Under the pieces are notes generated by a model. That model was given only the letters and a program-made list of their open reading frames with translations. It made no database searches and was not told where the DNA came from. 64,000 nucleotides of DNA from Voacanga thouarsii. Lineage: Eukaryota; Streptophyta; Magnoliopsida; Gentianales; Apocynaceae. The stretch lies in NCBI GenBank assembly GCA_026120185.1, contig JANUWF010001819.1:2294001-2358000 (forward strand), in the 5' to 3' direction. The position numbers and the translations under genes were made by a program. This document shows positions 47,815 through 60,100 of the stretch, one piece after another (positions within the stretch are counted from its first letter, which is position 1; every line of letters starts with the position of its first letter).

Positions 47815-49387
47815 TTAAATTTTGTGACGGCATTTTCCTGTTGCTAATATCTCGTTGTTTGCAATGGTTTAGCGACGACAAAATTCAAAACTACTGTAGC
47901 TAAATTCCCTCGTTGATTTCATGGACTTAGCTACATTATATATCTGTAGCTAAACCATCGCTAATCTATTAATTTTTTTTAAAAAATTAATGGCTGTAGC
48001 TATACCTTAGCAATTATGGAGGGATTAGCTACAGAATTTTCTCATTATATTCCTATTTTCACAAAAATATAATACACATAATATTTAAAACAATATTTAT
48101 CGCTTTTAAAAATATTTTATGGATATCTAAACATATTATGTTATTATATAATATATATATATATATATATATAATGTATGTATGTATGTATTTAAGGCTA
48201 TTAGTATGTATTAGTGTTTATGTGTGTATATGTATATATATGTTAGTGTATATATATGTAATACTGTAATATTAGTATTATTAATATATAATGTGAAATA
48301 TATATATATATATATATATATTACTAACATATACTAATATGTATATATTAGTATGTATTAGTATATATGAGTGTTAGTTTTAATATATCTAATATTATAA
48401 TAATCATATTTTCTACCTACATACATATAATATATTTAAATGTGTAAATTTGCAACTTATATGATATAAAAATCACATACTATAACTATACACATATCCA
48501 CATACAAATGAAATTAAACTTTGAAGTTTTTGAGTAAATAGTTTAACGACGACATTGAGAGGGAATAGGCTATAGTCGCTAATCAGAGACGATGTATAGA
48601 CGATTCAACAATGATTAATGGTATCGTAGCTATATCGTCACTAATTAGCGACCTTACCCTAATAACTGTAGCTATTCTCTTGCTAATGAGCGAGGGTTTT
48701 GCTATGACCATTTATCCTAATATACTGAACTATTCTTTGAGTAACCATTTACCTCCGTAGCTATACCGTTGCTATTCTGCGATGGTTTAGCAACTATGAT
48801 ATACCTTAAAATTTCTAATATGAGAAAAAAAATTAAAGCCGTAGCTAAACCATCCTTAATTAGTGACCGTTTTGCTACGGCTTCTATATTCGATAAATTA
48901 AAATATTTTTTGGAAAAAAAAAATTCTGCCATAGCTAAACCCTCGCTTATTAACGAGAGCATAGTTACGATTGTTTATCTTAAAATTTCAGTAAATTATT
49001 TTTTAGAAGAAATTAATGATGTTGCTAAGCGCTCACTAATTAGCGAGAGCTTAACTAAGGCTACAATATCGTAATATTACAAAATATTTTTTGTAGAAAT
49101 ATTTAGTGCCATAGCTAAGCCCTCGCTATTTGGCTTGGTGCATCGGCAATATTATCCTAAAATTTCTAAAAAAATTTGTCACCAATAAATTTTCCTTCGT
49201 AGCTAACCCCTCGCTGAGTAGCGAGGTCTTAGTAAATCGTCGCTATGTGTGTGAGGTTAGCTACGTCAGGTCAACCCCTCGGTAAACTGTCCCTCTGCTT
49301 GCTTGCCCTCGGAAAACACTCGCTAAATAGCGATGGTATCTTAGTCGTCGCTAAAGTCCATCGCTAATACTATGTTTTCTTGTAGTG
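47815..49387. repeat. CACTA right subterminal repeat region and terminus
   Basis: From about 47820 (TTTGTGACGGCATTTTCC, TTTAGCGACGAC) to 49387 there are dozens of TAGCTAAACC(C/G)TCGCTA-type motifs in both directions, ending in TTTTCTTGTAGTG. A stretch without these motifs (about 48060-48530) is AT-rich with (TA)n at 48146-48173 and 48294-48321 and a short TGTA repeat. This side is about 2.5 times longer than the left subterminal region. Confidence 0.9.
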
Positions 49388-49390
49388 TTA

Positions 49391-50900
49391 GCCTTTTTTC
49401 CTTTATATCTTTTAACATGCATTGCCTAAGTCTTAGAGATTTATCAAAATCTAATGTTTCGTAAAGATATTTGATAATACTATGAAATTCAGGAGTTTTT
49501 GCTCGAGGATCTAAACACAATGCCATATAATATAAAATAGGAATCTCTTCATAATATGTTTATATTTTTCAAGCATACTTTTTATAAAATTACCATATTA
49601 GGGGTGCGTCATATACTTGTTAATTAAAAATATGTGCTACCTTGGTAAGTATGGAAAGAATATGATGAGTAGTGAGATGATAAGATTCCGATAAAAGTTT
49701 GGTTGCTTCTTTAAAAGTAAATAAAATTATTGAGAGTGCAATACAGTTTTAAAAATAAGTTTTAGTGAGTTGAGTTTGAAAGTTGTTACTATTACAAAAT
49801 TCAAGAAGTTAATTTTGATAAGGTATAACACTTTTAAACATATCAAAAGTTAAATTCCATCTATTTTTACAATGTAATCTAATTTTTTTTTAAAGATATA
49901 CCTTATTCTAAGCATAAAGCCTTAAAATTTTGAAGTCCAATTGGAGAAGTTTTAATAAATAAAATAATATTTTTAATTATATTAACAATTTCATTAACAT
50001 ATTTATATCATTCCTTAATACACAAATTAAGTTTATGGCAAGCATACCTAGTACAAAATAAAATTCCATCTAATATAAGATTCATAATATTTTTCAAAAT
50101 TGTTATGACAGAATCATTATTTGAAGCATTATCTAAAAAAATAGAAATAATTTTATTTAATATGTTATATTCACGACATGTTTGAATAATCATTATAGCA
50201 ATCTAATACCTACATGTGGATATTCAAATAATTTTTAAAAAAATAGTTCTTTTTTGTACTAACCAATCATGATTAATCTAATGATATGTAATGCACAAAT
50301 AAAACTCATTAGTAATTGTAATCTAACTATCACAAGTAAGAGCAAATTTTCGATTACAAGAATCAAACATCGCAATAAGACACTCTCTTATCTCTTTATA
50401 TATTTTTATTATATCACTTTTTAATACTATTTTGAAATCCTTTTCCATACAGGTTGGCAATGGTATTGCATGAATTGTTTATAATGTGGTTTTTCTAAAA
50501 AATTAAAAGGTAATTTAGTTTTAACAAGCATTTTAACAAATCTAGTTTTAGTTTTTTTATGATCATATTGAAAATTACCTATAATTTAACCTCCTATAGT
50601 ATGGATTTGTTGTTGTTTAAATAGATTTTCTAACCAATCATTATGTGACTTTTTTATATGCCTAACTAACGTTCTTGTCCCTCTTTCCTTCTTAGGTGCA
50701 TATACCACCTTACAAATTTTATATGTTGCCCTATCGCTATTATTATCCTTTTCAAAAAGATTCCAAACCATAAATATTTTTGCTTTAGCTATAGTGTCCG
50801 AAGTTTCACCATCAACCTAGTCCTGAGGCATACCCATATTAGATTCAAACAGGATTAATAGTTGGAGTCGATTGTTGTACACTAATACTAAGGCCTTCAT
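49391..50900 (-). pseudogene. hAT transposase, N-terminal and central part
   Basis: 50771-50586 on the minus strand is a BED-type zinc finger region (VWNLFEKDN, ICKVVYAPKKERGTRTLVRH, IKKSH). Its first metal-binding Cys is Tyr (ATYKICK). 50193-50008 holds a central block (IISIFLDNASNNDSVITILK, RYACHKLNLCIKE), matching the family pattern xxxTxDNAxxNxxxxxxL...RCxAHxLNLxVxD. 49526-49391 ends with MALCLDPRAKTPEFHS, the usual ALDPRxK motif before the dimerisation domain. The frame is then cut by the CACTA element; the next residues are at 22326 downward. Several stops and indels lie between the blocks. Confidence 0.85.
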
Positions 50901-51506
50901 TTTCATTACCTATTTAATTATTTATTAAATTTAAAACTGGATCTATATTGAAATCAAAATGTACAAATGATTGTGAAGAAAAATAATGATATTGATTTGG
51001 ATCTATTATTTCTAAATAAAAATAATCAATTAAAATTCAAATAAAAGTTTAAATAAATAAATAATAGTTCAAATAAAATGAAATAAAGTATTAACAAATA
51101 ATGATATAAGAGAATTAAAAAATATAAATAACTTGTAAATTAACTTAAAAATTAAACAAATAATTGAAACAAATAAATAATTAATAAAGCTAAAAAAATA
51201 AGAATGTAAAACTAAGAAATCCTAACTAGTTGATGGCTAAGAAACAATAATATTTTGTTGAGCTTTACTTCTTGTCTTCTTCAAAACTTGAATTATTCAC
51301 TATTTCACCACTTAATAATTTTCGAAAATATTAAAACTTTGCTTGAAGAATTGAAAAAATATATAAAAAAATAAATTCTATTCTAACACTTTTTGTAAAA
51401 GAAATGAAGAGATTTGAGGATTATGAGAGAAGGAGGATTATGAGATTTGAGGATTATAGAGAGTTAGAGAGAATTGGAGAGAGTTAGAGAGTGTTGGGTG
51501 AGTTTT

Positions 51507-51524
51507 GGGGGGGGGGGGGGGGGA
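51507..51524 (+). repeat. Poly-G tract
   Basis: About 17 consecutive G within GA-rich, then AT-rich, DNA near the right end of the hAT element. Confidence 0.9.
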
Positions 51525-51733
51525 ATTTGATTGTTTGGGGCTTAAATTGCAAAAAATAATAATAAAAAAAAAGGATAAAGAGCCGTTGGACAAGGGCTCT
51601 ATACACGGGTTGGCCCGTGGCGGGACTAGAAATTTTTATCCCTGGCTTGGCACGGATCGACCCGCTACAATAGAGCCAGTTCGACTCTCGGTCTCAGCTC
51701 GGCCCGCTGATCCTAGGCCACATGCCAATGCTA

Positions 51734-52195
51734 ATCAATGTCACCATGTTGGGCTGACACCTAAAGAAAAGACCCAATTACATAAGAATGTAAAAACAAT
51801 ACAAAAGGCGGCTCAGTAAGAAATTATCCCTATTGGAAATTGAGAATTCCTAAATTGTTTAATTGGAGGGGGCCGTCAGGTGTGGTGAAAAACTTCATGA
51901 TGGTGGCTAAGTTTTATAGCAATGAAAGAGATGATAAGTCTAATGATAGCGATATACTGTGAAAATGGTCATACAAACTTAGCATGATGCACATGAAAGG
52001 CAACTTCACGTAGACTGTGATATTTCGTGATATTTTTATTCATTAAATTATTATGTATGCATTATTTATTAGTATAATTCTTTATTTATTCATTTTTATA
52101 TGAATTTTGTGTGTTATGTGGGTAAGATGATGTTTGAATGAATGAATTGAAATGATGAATTTTTATTGAATGATTAATAAACTGGTTAAATTTAA
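51734..52195. other. Spacer right of the hAT element
   Basis: No gene recognised; ordinary AT-rich sequence. Confidence 0.5.
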
Positions 52196-52800
52196 AAAAA
52201 CTACTGTATTTTTATACATTTGACAAATAGGTATTCGAACTTTTAATTTTGACAATTAAATACTTATACTTTTATACATTTGACAATTGAGTATCTGAAC
52301 TTTCAATTTTGATAATTAGATACCTAATAACCGAATATTTAACAATTTTAACATAAATGTTCATGGGCCCCACTTGTCAGATTTGAACATTTATCATGAT
52401 GTATAAATATTACAAATAATTTTATGAATATCACACACAATTGTATAAATATCACATACGATTATGTAAATATTACGGATGATTTCATGAATATCACGCA
52501 ATATTAATAATTTTGTTATCAACCATTTGACGAAACCCAATTTTGATTTATTAATAATACCGTGTGAAATTAAGTAACTCCATTGGATTTCCGTCACATA
52601 CTTGATAACAGAATTATAGTGGGATCCACAAATATTTCTATTAAAATTGTTAAATATTCTGTTATTGGGTACCTAATTATCAAAATTAAAAAGTTCAGGT
52701 ACCCGATTATCAAATGTATAATAGTACAGGTATCTAATTGTCAAAATTAATAGTTTAGGTACCCAATTGTTAAATATATAAGAGTACATAAGCTTTTTTT
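52196..52800. mobile_element. Fold-back (MITE-like) element
   Basis: The left side (52204-52370) and right side (52618-52795) are inverted copies. GTATTTTTATACATTTGACA at the left pairs with ATATATAAGAGTAC at the right. Each arm holds two or three units of about 50 bases (TTTGACAATTGAGTATCTGA and GATACCTAAT at the left; TAGGTACCCAATTG and ATTATCAAAATTAAAA at the right). Between the arms (52380-52510) lies a tandem repeat of about 22 bases (ATGAATATCAC, GTATAAATATCAC, GTAAATATTAC). No coding potential. I cannot fix a target duplication, so the family is open. Confidence 0.7.
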
Positions 52801-53059
52801 TTTTTTAATTTAATCCTTAATAAAATTATGGAACTTTAATAAAAGGATTATGAAGCTTTGGGAATTAATTGTTATTTTGAAATTTATTGATTGATCCCAA
52901 CTATTTTGGGAAAGTAATTTTTGTAAGAATAGTTAATATCCTTTTGATTTCCAAAACTTTGTGTTAAAAGAATCCAATTCAATTTTGAATTATAAAACCA
53001 TTTTGAAAGAAATTTCTAATTTTAGAAACTCATTAACATAGAAGGGAGTCATATTTATT

Positions 53060-54045
53060 AAAGCATTTAGATTCGTTAGATTTGCTTTAAAAAATGTTGT
53101 GAATAAATTTGAAGGTAATCAGATATATTTTTCTACACAATACAATATAATCTCTATGTAAGTGCCTAAAAACCTAATGCATTTATGAAGATAAGCAAGT
53201 CAAATTAACAATCCAACCATTAAATTTGTTCAAATTGCATTAAAAAAAATATCATGACCAAATTTGACGGTAATCAGATATATTTCTCCATATAATCTAG
53301 TATAATCTTTGTATAATAGTCAAAACCTAATACATTTATAAAGACAAGCATATCAAATTAACGATCCAACCATAATATTTGTTAAAATTGATATAAAAAA
53401 AAAGTGTCATCGCCAAATTTGATGGCAATTGAATATATTTCACCATATAATCTAGTATAATATAACAGTCCAAAACTTAGCGTATTTATAAAGATAAGCA
53501 TATCAAATTAACAATCTAACCGTTAGATTTGTTAAAATTGCTAAAAAATGTATCGTAACCAAATTTGAATTTGAAGGTAATCGGATATATTTTGCTATAT
53601 AATCTAGCATAATTTTTATATAACGGCCTAAAACCTAATACATTTATAAAAATAAGCATATCAAATTAAAGATCTAACCATTAGATTCGTTAAAATTGCT
53701 AAAAAATATATCATGACCAAATTTGAATGCAATTAGATATATTTTTCCACATAATACAATATAATCTCTATGTAACGGCCCAAAACCTAACATATTTATG
53801 AAGATTAGTATGTCAAATTAATGATTTAACCATTAGATTTGTTTGCTTTAAAAAAATTATTATAACCAAATTTAAAGATAATCAGATGTATTTTGTCACA
53901 TAATCTAGTATATTTCTATATAACAGCCTAAAACCTAATGCATTTATAAAGAAAAGTATATCAAATTAACGATTCAATAATTAAATTTGTTAAAATTATT
54001 TTTAAAAAGTATCATAACAAAATTTGAAGGTAATCGGATTATTTT
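53060..54045. repeat. Tandem array, period about 152 bp, about 6.5 units
   Basis: An AAACCTAAT(G/A)CATTTAT(A/G)AAG core recurs at about 53171, 53324, 53474, 53632, 53784 and 53932, spaced 153, 150, 158, 152 and 148. Each unit also has GTTAAAATTG, a CATGACCAAATTTGA-type motif, GTAATCGGATATATTTT and CATATAATCTAGTATAAT. Copies differ by many substitutions, so the array is old. It looks like a small satellite or an expanded piece of a transposon. Confidence 0.9.
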
Positions 54046-54050
54046 AAAAT

Positions 54051-54096
54051 TATCTGGACTAGCAGTAGGTTGAGGATGCAATTGCTAGTCCAGATA
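54051..54096. other. Perfect 14-bp stem-loop
   Basis: TATCTGGACTAGCA (54051-54064) and TGCTAGTCCAGATA (54083-54096) are exact inverses around an 18-base loop, just after the last unit of the 152-bp array. No T-run follows, and plants do not use such terminators; it may be one end of a lost element. Confidence 0.8.
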
Positions 54097-54099
54097 GCA

Positions 54100-56293
54100 A
54101 ACTTAGAAAGAAAGGAAAACAAAAGAACATTAATTAGCATATACGTAAATGTGCCACATGAATTTTGCTCAGGAATTGTGCAAAGATACCTCAAATAATT
54201 CATTTGTTCGCAAAAAAAAGGAAGGAAAACAATGTATTCATTTGCAGAAGGTGAAAAATGACATGAAATATCGTCCAGATGGCAGCAAAAATGTTAAAAT
54301 AAGACCTTAAGAATGACAAAGCAAAACCAAAATCTAAACTCCTTTTAGTGTTTTTCAAAAAATCCACCAAACATTTGCTTAATTTCCAAAAAATTCATCA
54401 AACTTAATTTTCTTGCTTTTGCAGAAACAATCAAAAGCATATTATAATTTGTACTCACTCCAGATAAACCTAAGAAAGCATAATGATGTTGTCTGTTGTA
54501 TACATATCCATGAAGATCCTGCGCAAACTCTCTACATCATAAAACTAGACATCAAACCAAAATCTCTGCCATCAAGTAATTGCAAAGCAAAGGGTGGAGT
54601 AATATTTTAAGACTTTGATTGCAAATTGCTAAGAACTTACTGAATCACGGTTTTCATCATGCCAGAGGAAAAAATCAGCCAGTCTTACATAAAAAATCAC
54701 CTTATTTATGTCCCCTCACATTGTATAATATAAAGTAGTACTCTTTTATGATTAATTGAAGTTTCTCATCTCTTGTAGTTGAAATTTTAAAGTGTATTCA
54801 ATATCAACTCTTATTCCTTTTTTGTGTTAAAGTTAAGTATAGGCTAATCTCAATATCTTTTTTTTCCCCCACATGTTTCAAAGTTAGATTTCTAACTTTT
54901 GCAAATTAAGATTCCTCTATGAATATTCAGGAGTCGTTGGATTCCACATATTGATCTAGAAACTTGTTGCATACATAATAGATTCGTAAATCAGTTTACA
55001 ATAGTTATTCATGATAGTTTGTAACTAAATTAAAATCTAAAGAGACATAGATATGACAAGATCTACAGAGAAAGAGAAAGAATATGTTGCAAAACTGCAA
55101 ATCCCATGCTCTTAGATGGAAAAAATAAGATGTAAAAGAGGATAACAACTCAACTATCTGAATTTGTGACTCCTCATTTCAATTCCAAATAGTCAATTAA
55201 TTAATAAAATGTATTTTCAAGGCTTAGTTCAAGATTTGAAGTGACTAGAAAATAGATAGGGACCAATACTCATATTGGCTCAAGAGAGACAAACATGGAA
55301 AAATATACGCCAATGACCACATAAGTAAAGCAATGATAAATTGTAACGAAATCAAATGAAAAAAAAGGAAAAAAAATATTTATAGGACATATTATCAACG
55401 ACTTTATAGGACAGATAGCACCAATATCATAGACTCTAGAAAGACCAATGTTTAGCAAAAATTTATAGCCAGAACAACGTTTAGCCAAAAATTAAATTTA
55501 TAGTATAGAGATACAACATCATTATAGTAAGAAATTTATCATATTAAATCTGAAGATAATAGCCAAAAGGTGAGGATATGAGATCTTACAACAATGAAGA
55601 TATGAAGAGAGTTAAGCAAACAATATAATAGAACACATTATAGCCAACGATAGTCATGACAATGGCAATGATAGGTGAATTTCAACAAAAATTTAAAATA
55701 AAAAAAAAATCAAAGGTTAATGAAATAATAATAAAAAATAAATAAAAATTTAATGGTGAAAAAATATCCTTTTTATTTCACAATGAACACCCGTCCAAGT
55801 CGAATCGAGACCACAAAACGTCCAGCGGGCACTACCGCTTTGAGTCAAGCCATAGCCAAGGCATACTAGTGCCACTCCATGTGTCCGGCAAATACATGGA
55901 AAATCACAAGAACACCGCCTATGAACATAGAAAAAAAAGTTGAAAAGCAAAGAGCACAGAAATACAAGCCCTAGCTATAGCATGATTACTGAACGTAACG
56001 GAAAATCAAAGGAGATTGATCTTAGAACTTATAGGCAAGATATGGATGGAAAAAAAAGGGAAAGAAGAAGTATGAAATTAGGGAGAACAAAAGAACGAGA
56101 AGAAATGGAGGAGGACGGTAGGTTTTGAAAGCATTGTTGCACCAGAACGGGGAAGAAAAAAATGGAAGAGAGCATAACGAAGGAGATTAACAAAAACCCT
56201 TTTTTCCTTATTTAGCAAATAAACATAATATAATTAATTAAATAAACTATCGTAATTTATTTCAATAATGTAATATAATTTTTTATATTATAT
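54100..56293. other. Spacer without recognised genes
   Basis: AT-rich, with open stretches below 75 codons only and no domain recognised. About 55780-55930 is locally GC-richer. Confidence 0.5.
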
Positions 56294-57565
56294 ATGAAAA
56301 ACCTTAGAGGGGGGAGGGTGAATAAGGTTTTTGACAAATTTAAGATGCTTTTTGAAAAATCTGTTTTGAGAAACTCCTCTGAATTTTAGATTGAAGAGAC
56401 TTGCTACAACGAGACGCTTTCAAAAGGACTTAAAGGTTAACTACACTCTGAATAGGACAAGACACATGATGCAATTAATGCTAGAGTGAAAATGAGTTAG
56501 TAAGAACCATAAAGATTTCTTTTGAGAGATTAAAAAGAATTTTGTGCAAGGAAGATTGCAGCCAATCGAAATTGAATGCAGAGAGATAAAACAAGATTTA
56601 TAGTGGTTAGATCTACCAAAATTTATATCCACTTCCTTAAGTTCACACTTAAAGATTTTCAACCAGATTTCATTCATCCAACTCAATGGTATTAATCTAC
56701 ACTAAATACATGAGAGGATCACCACACTTAGTTTTACCAAAGCCTCTTAATCAACCAACAAATCAAGGTTCACCCCAAATAAATTTTACACCACAACCTT
56801 GATACACAAAGATGATTGTAGTAATGTAATGAAAATAGCTCACTCTTTTGAGCAGATATACAAAACAGATGAGCTTAAACAACCTTTACCTCTTTGAAAC
56901 AATTTGATTTTACTTTGAAGTACTTATGAAAAGGAGATTTTGTATTCTAGAGAGTAAGAGAGTTTCTAATAAAGATAGGACAAAATTCTACTTTAAAATA
57001 GAATTTTGAAACCTTTTATAAAAGCAAAAAGTAGAGTTCTAACGGCTAGAAAATGGCTAGTTGTTTGCTGTCATATTTGCCAGAGTTTTGGATGATGGTG
57101 CATCCAAAAGGTAAGTCTAAAATGGCAAATTTTCAGGCAGAATTGATTTGACACTGTTCATAGGATTTTGGATGAAGTTTTTGGGTGCAGAATCATTCAA
57201 ACAACTCCATTTAAAATTCTAAAGACTTAAAACTTTAAAATATATTTGGTTTAAGTGCTTCAAGGTAGAATTAACTGAATCACGAGGTAAGGAAGACATA
57301 GAAATTTACATAGATAACACCTTAACAAAGATTCCTAGTTTAAGGTTCTTCCACAATGAATTCTTAGTAGGCAATCTCTTAAGCTTGTTCTTCTACTTGA
57401 TCACCCATTCTCGGATTCTATTACTCAAGAGTTGCTTAGCAATCTTATTTGCACGCCTTGGAAGAATTGAGGTAAAACATACCCTATAACATGTAGATCA
57501 CACAAGTTAGTCGTCATCAATATTTGTCATAAGTCAAACACAAGAGAATGCCCTTATGGCTAACA
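56294..57565 (-). repeat. LTR of a copia (SIRE-like) retrotransposon
   Basis: Starts TGAAAAACC and ends GGCTAACA on the + strand (1,272 bp). On the minus strand it is preceded by AAAAAAGAGGAGAT, a polypurine tract, and by TTTTGTCATCATTTAAAAAA, typical of SIRE/Maximus copia elements. The GGGGGGAGGGTGAATAAGG near 56310 matches the usual end of such LTRs. This marks a 3' LTR on the minus strand. No second LTR is found, so the element is incomplete. Confidence 0.65.
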
Positions 57566-58840
57566 ATCTCCTCTTTTTTAAATGATGACAAAATTGATAG
57601 GATTGTGATATAAAGAATAATTATATATACAGTACAGACATGTTAGACCGAGAAAAATAAGAATGTTTTTTATGGAATGTAATCTCTTATTATAGTACTC
57701 AAAAAGTACTTATGAGATTAAGATAAAAAATTAAAGTATATACTCATAAACACGGCTCAATGAGTCTATAGTCTAACTAACCTCCATATGCTCCTTCCTT
57801 CCATCATACGACTATTCCTTAAAAGAATAGCAGTAAAAAAAATGTATGAATATGTACACAAGAAGGTATAGAAAATAAATCATAAGATGAGATGCTCCCC
57901 CGTAATATGTGCATATATGAACATATGTAAGATATGAGATTAAGAACTGCGATTTGAGAGAAAACCGGATTCAAACTTTAGGCTTTCAAAAAATACATCC
58001 AAAACTAGGTGGAGTGAAACTTCGGAACTTTTGGACTATAGGTTTTGGATATCCAAAACATGTGTACAAAATAGAGTAAAGTTGGACAGAAACTGTCTCC
58101 TTTTAAAACTCATTTTTGGACTGGACTTTTGGATCAAGAAAATGTGTGTCAAAAACTCCCCCTGTATATGTGTAGGAAACAACGAGTTGTCAGAAATTTT
58201 GATCCATCCTAGTTTTTTCAAAGAAATTTCAGACTTCAAGAAAATTTTTAAGCAATGAAAGATATATGAATAACTATCCTTATCATGTGAGATTTTTAAC
58301 ACAGAGCAGATCATCATAGCTTTCAAAACAGATAGATCAACAGCCTCAATTTCAAATGATACCTTTAAACATACTTCAAAATGCCTTTGACAAAAAAAAA
58401 AAAAAAAAGAATATCAAACTAGTTTTCAATGAGTCACTTAAATCATCTTAGACGGCAGAAAACTATGATCATAATCAATCAGAGATCACAAATCATATTT
58501 ATTATAAACCAATATATAACTAGTGCGTGATCATAATTTGTATAGTAAAAAAAAAGTAGCACAACATGTTAGTTTGATTAAACCCAAATTCCAACATGAA
58601 TTGCATAGAGAGTTTCACAGGATCTTATGAAATATTCAGAGTCTGCATATAAGTTCATTGAAGTCCAAAACATAATAACTATTTCCAATCCATAGCACAA
58701 CACTGCACAAACATCTAATTTGCAGTTCATCCAATCATTAGTCCAATAAGTGCACAATCACAATAATAATCAATAATAGTAGCAATCAACAGCATGGCAC
58801 TGAAGGCTAAGAAAGTGAAAAACACAGGGCACGCAGTGGA
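57566..58840 (-). mobile_element. Remnant of the SIRE-like element's internal region
   Basis: Follows the polypurine tract. No gag or pol motif is found; the longest open stretch (58326-58036, minus) has no known domain. The boundary with the next LTR-like sequence is uncertain. Confidence 0.35.
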
Positions 58841-60100
58841 AGTAAAGATAAAAAAACTGAAAAAACCAAAGAACAGGAGATTCCCGAACAGAGCCGGCGC
58901 CGGCTCCGGCAGTCCTAGCCAACACCGGTCGTGCTCTGGCGGGACTCCGAGGTTAAAATTTTTTTTATCTCTTTTCCTCGTCCTAAGAGTTGGCTGGACT
59001 AGAATGTGTGCAACCGGGGTAGATGTGCTGGTGGAAGCCTCTGGTGCAATTCCTGTAAGCCTCCTACTCTGTCTTTGCATGTAGAAAAACGCCAAACTCT
59101 CGATCTTCCAGTATATGGCCTGCCTAAATCCATTTGGTGAATAACTACAGACTAAGGAACCTTTTTTCTGGAGAGAGAGAGAGAGACGTCTGGCTTGTTT
59201 TTCTTTCACAGAGAAGAAGCCGTCTCAAAGAGTGTGTGTTCTGCAACCACATTGTTTTCAATCCTCCTGTTTAACCTAAATAAAACCCTAGGTTAAACTG
59301 GATTGGGCCATTGACTCTTAGTTTAACCTTTTGGGCTTGATTAATTATTCTAATTGGAACCAACTTAATAACCCAACAAATAATTAATTTCCCAACCCAA
59401 ATAAACTAGTCCAATTAATAAACCTATATTAGTTTAGTCTCAGGTTAATCGTTAATTATTCAAATTGGGCCAAAGCCCTGAATAATTAATTAACCCACCA
59501 AATTAATTTAATTAATTCTCTCTCCATTGACCTCTATTTTATTCTAGCCCAACAATTAAATAGGCTACTTAAATAAAATAAATTCTATTTAATTTAAGAT
59601 CAATTCCTTAGCCCGTATTTAATTACGACTCACGGTCTATACTGGAGACTAAAAGACACACCGCCTTGGCTACTAAAATAATCAAAATTCCCTTACTATA
59701 TAAATAGTTGTATTTTGCATTTTAAATATTTCCTAATATCACGTTAATGAAATATTGACCCCAAGAATAATGCTCCGTTAGCAAAGTCTCTGACCTACAG
59801 GTGTAATAACTAAAATACCCATCTATACATCGCCGTATATTTAGAGAGGAAAAAGTGTACTAATACTTTCTAAATGACATCTACCATCCTTAGGCCTCTA
59901 GTTCAATGATCCATGACTTCCTGGATTGTTTTCGCTTTCCAATGGAGCTACCCTAAAGCAAACATCCAAGTCATGTTTCCCACGGCTCTGGATATTTAGA
60001 TCATTCAGACAACCACAAGGGGCAATATAGTATAGAAACCATCTTGTACAAGTCTGTCTTAATTAATTAATCACACATACCCAACATGCAAGTATATTGG
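58840..60100 (-). repeat. Diverged LTR related to the 24-34 kb copia family, truncated
   Basis: From about 59290 to 60100 it follows the order of the LTRs at 24174 and 31890: TTAACCTTTTGGGCTTGA-type AT repeats, TATATAAATAG.TGTATTTTGCATTTT, CCTAATATCAC, GACCCCAAG, CATCTACCATCCTTAGG, CATCCAAGTCATGTTTCCCA and CACACATACCCAACATGCAA. The match stops at 60100, where a different element starts. The left portion (58840-59280) is only weakly alike and includes a GC-rich palindromic stretch (GAGCCGGCGCCGGCTC, about 58890-58905). Confidence 0.75.

Larger units (their letters stand above)
22327..49387 (-). mobile_element. CACTA (En/Spm) transposon, 27,061 bp, inserted in the hAT transposase gene
   Basis: Left end CACTACAAGAAAA at 22327; right end TTTTCTTGTAGTG to 49387, its exact inverse. 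Flanking TTA at 22324-22326 and 49388-49390 is the 3-bp target duplication of this superfamily. Both ends carry dense subterminal repeats (GCGACGG, GTAGCTAAACC, TCGCTAA). Two minus-strand genes are present: a PttA/transposase-24-like gene (34480-33906 and 24173-23117) and a TNP2-like transposase gene (42483-40515 and 36271-34620). Each is interrupted by a later LTR-type insertion. Without the two insertions the element would be about 13.1 kb. Both genes also carry stops, so it cannot move on its own. Confidence 0.95.
21243..51733 (-). mobile_element. hAT-family DNA transposon split by a CACTA element
   Basis: The N-terminal half of a hAT transposase lies at 49391-50900 and its C-terminal dimerisation domain at 21816-22326, both on the minus strand, joined exactly across the CACTA insertion. 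The proposed ends are similar when inverted: TAGTAGTGGCATATTGG at 21243 and, on the minus strand, TAGCATTGGCATGTGG starting at 51733. Both ends are followed inside by G/C-rich GGCCC-type sequence, unusual in this AT-rich window. Removing the CACTA element and one TTA leaves about 3.4 kb, a normal autonomous hAT size. The 8-bp target duplication is not clear (CTCCAAAT and ATCAATGT match poorly), so the outer limits are inferred; the transposase halves are firm. Confidence 0.6.

Noticed and set aside
21243..51733. A certain 8-bp hAT target duplication
   Set aside because: The flanking octamers CTCCAAAT and ATCAATGT agree at too few positions, so only the approximate ends are reported.
53060..54045. 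CRISPR-like or other prokaryotic repeat array
   Set aside because: Units of about 152 bp are contiguous and diverged, without spacers, in plant nuclear DNA.
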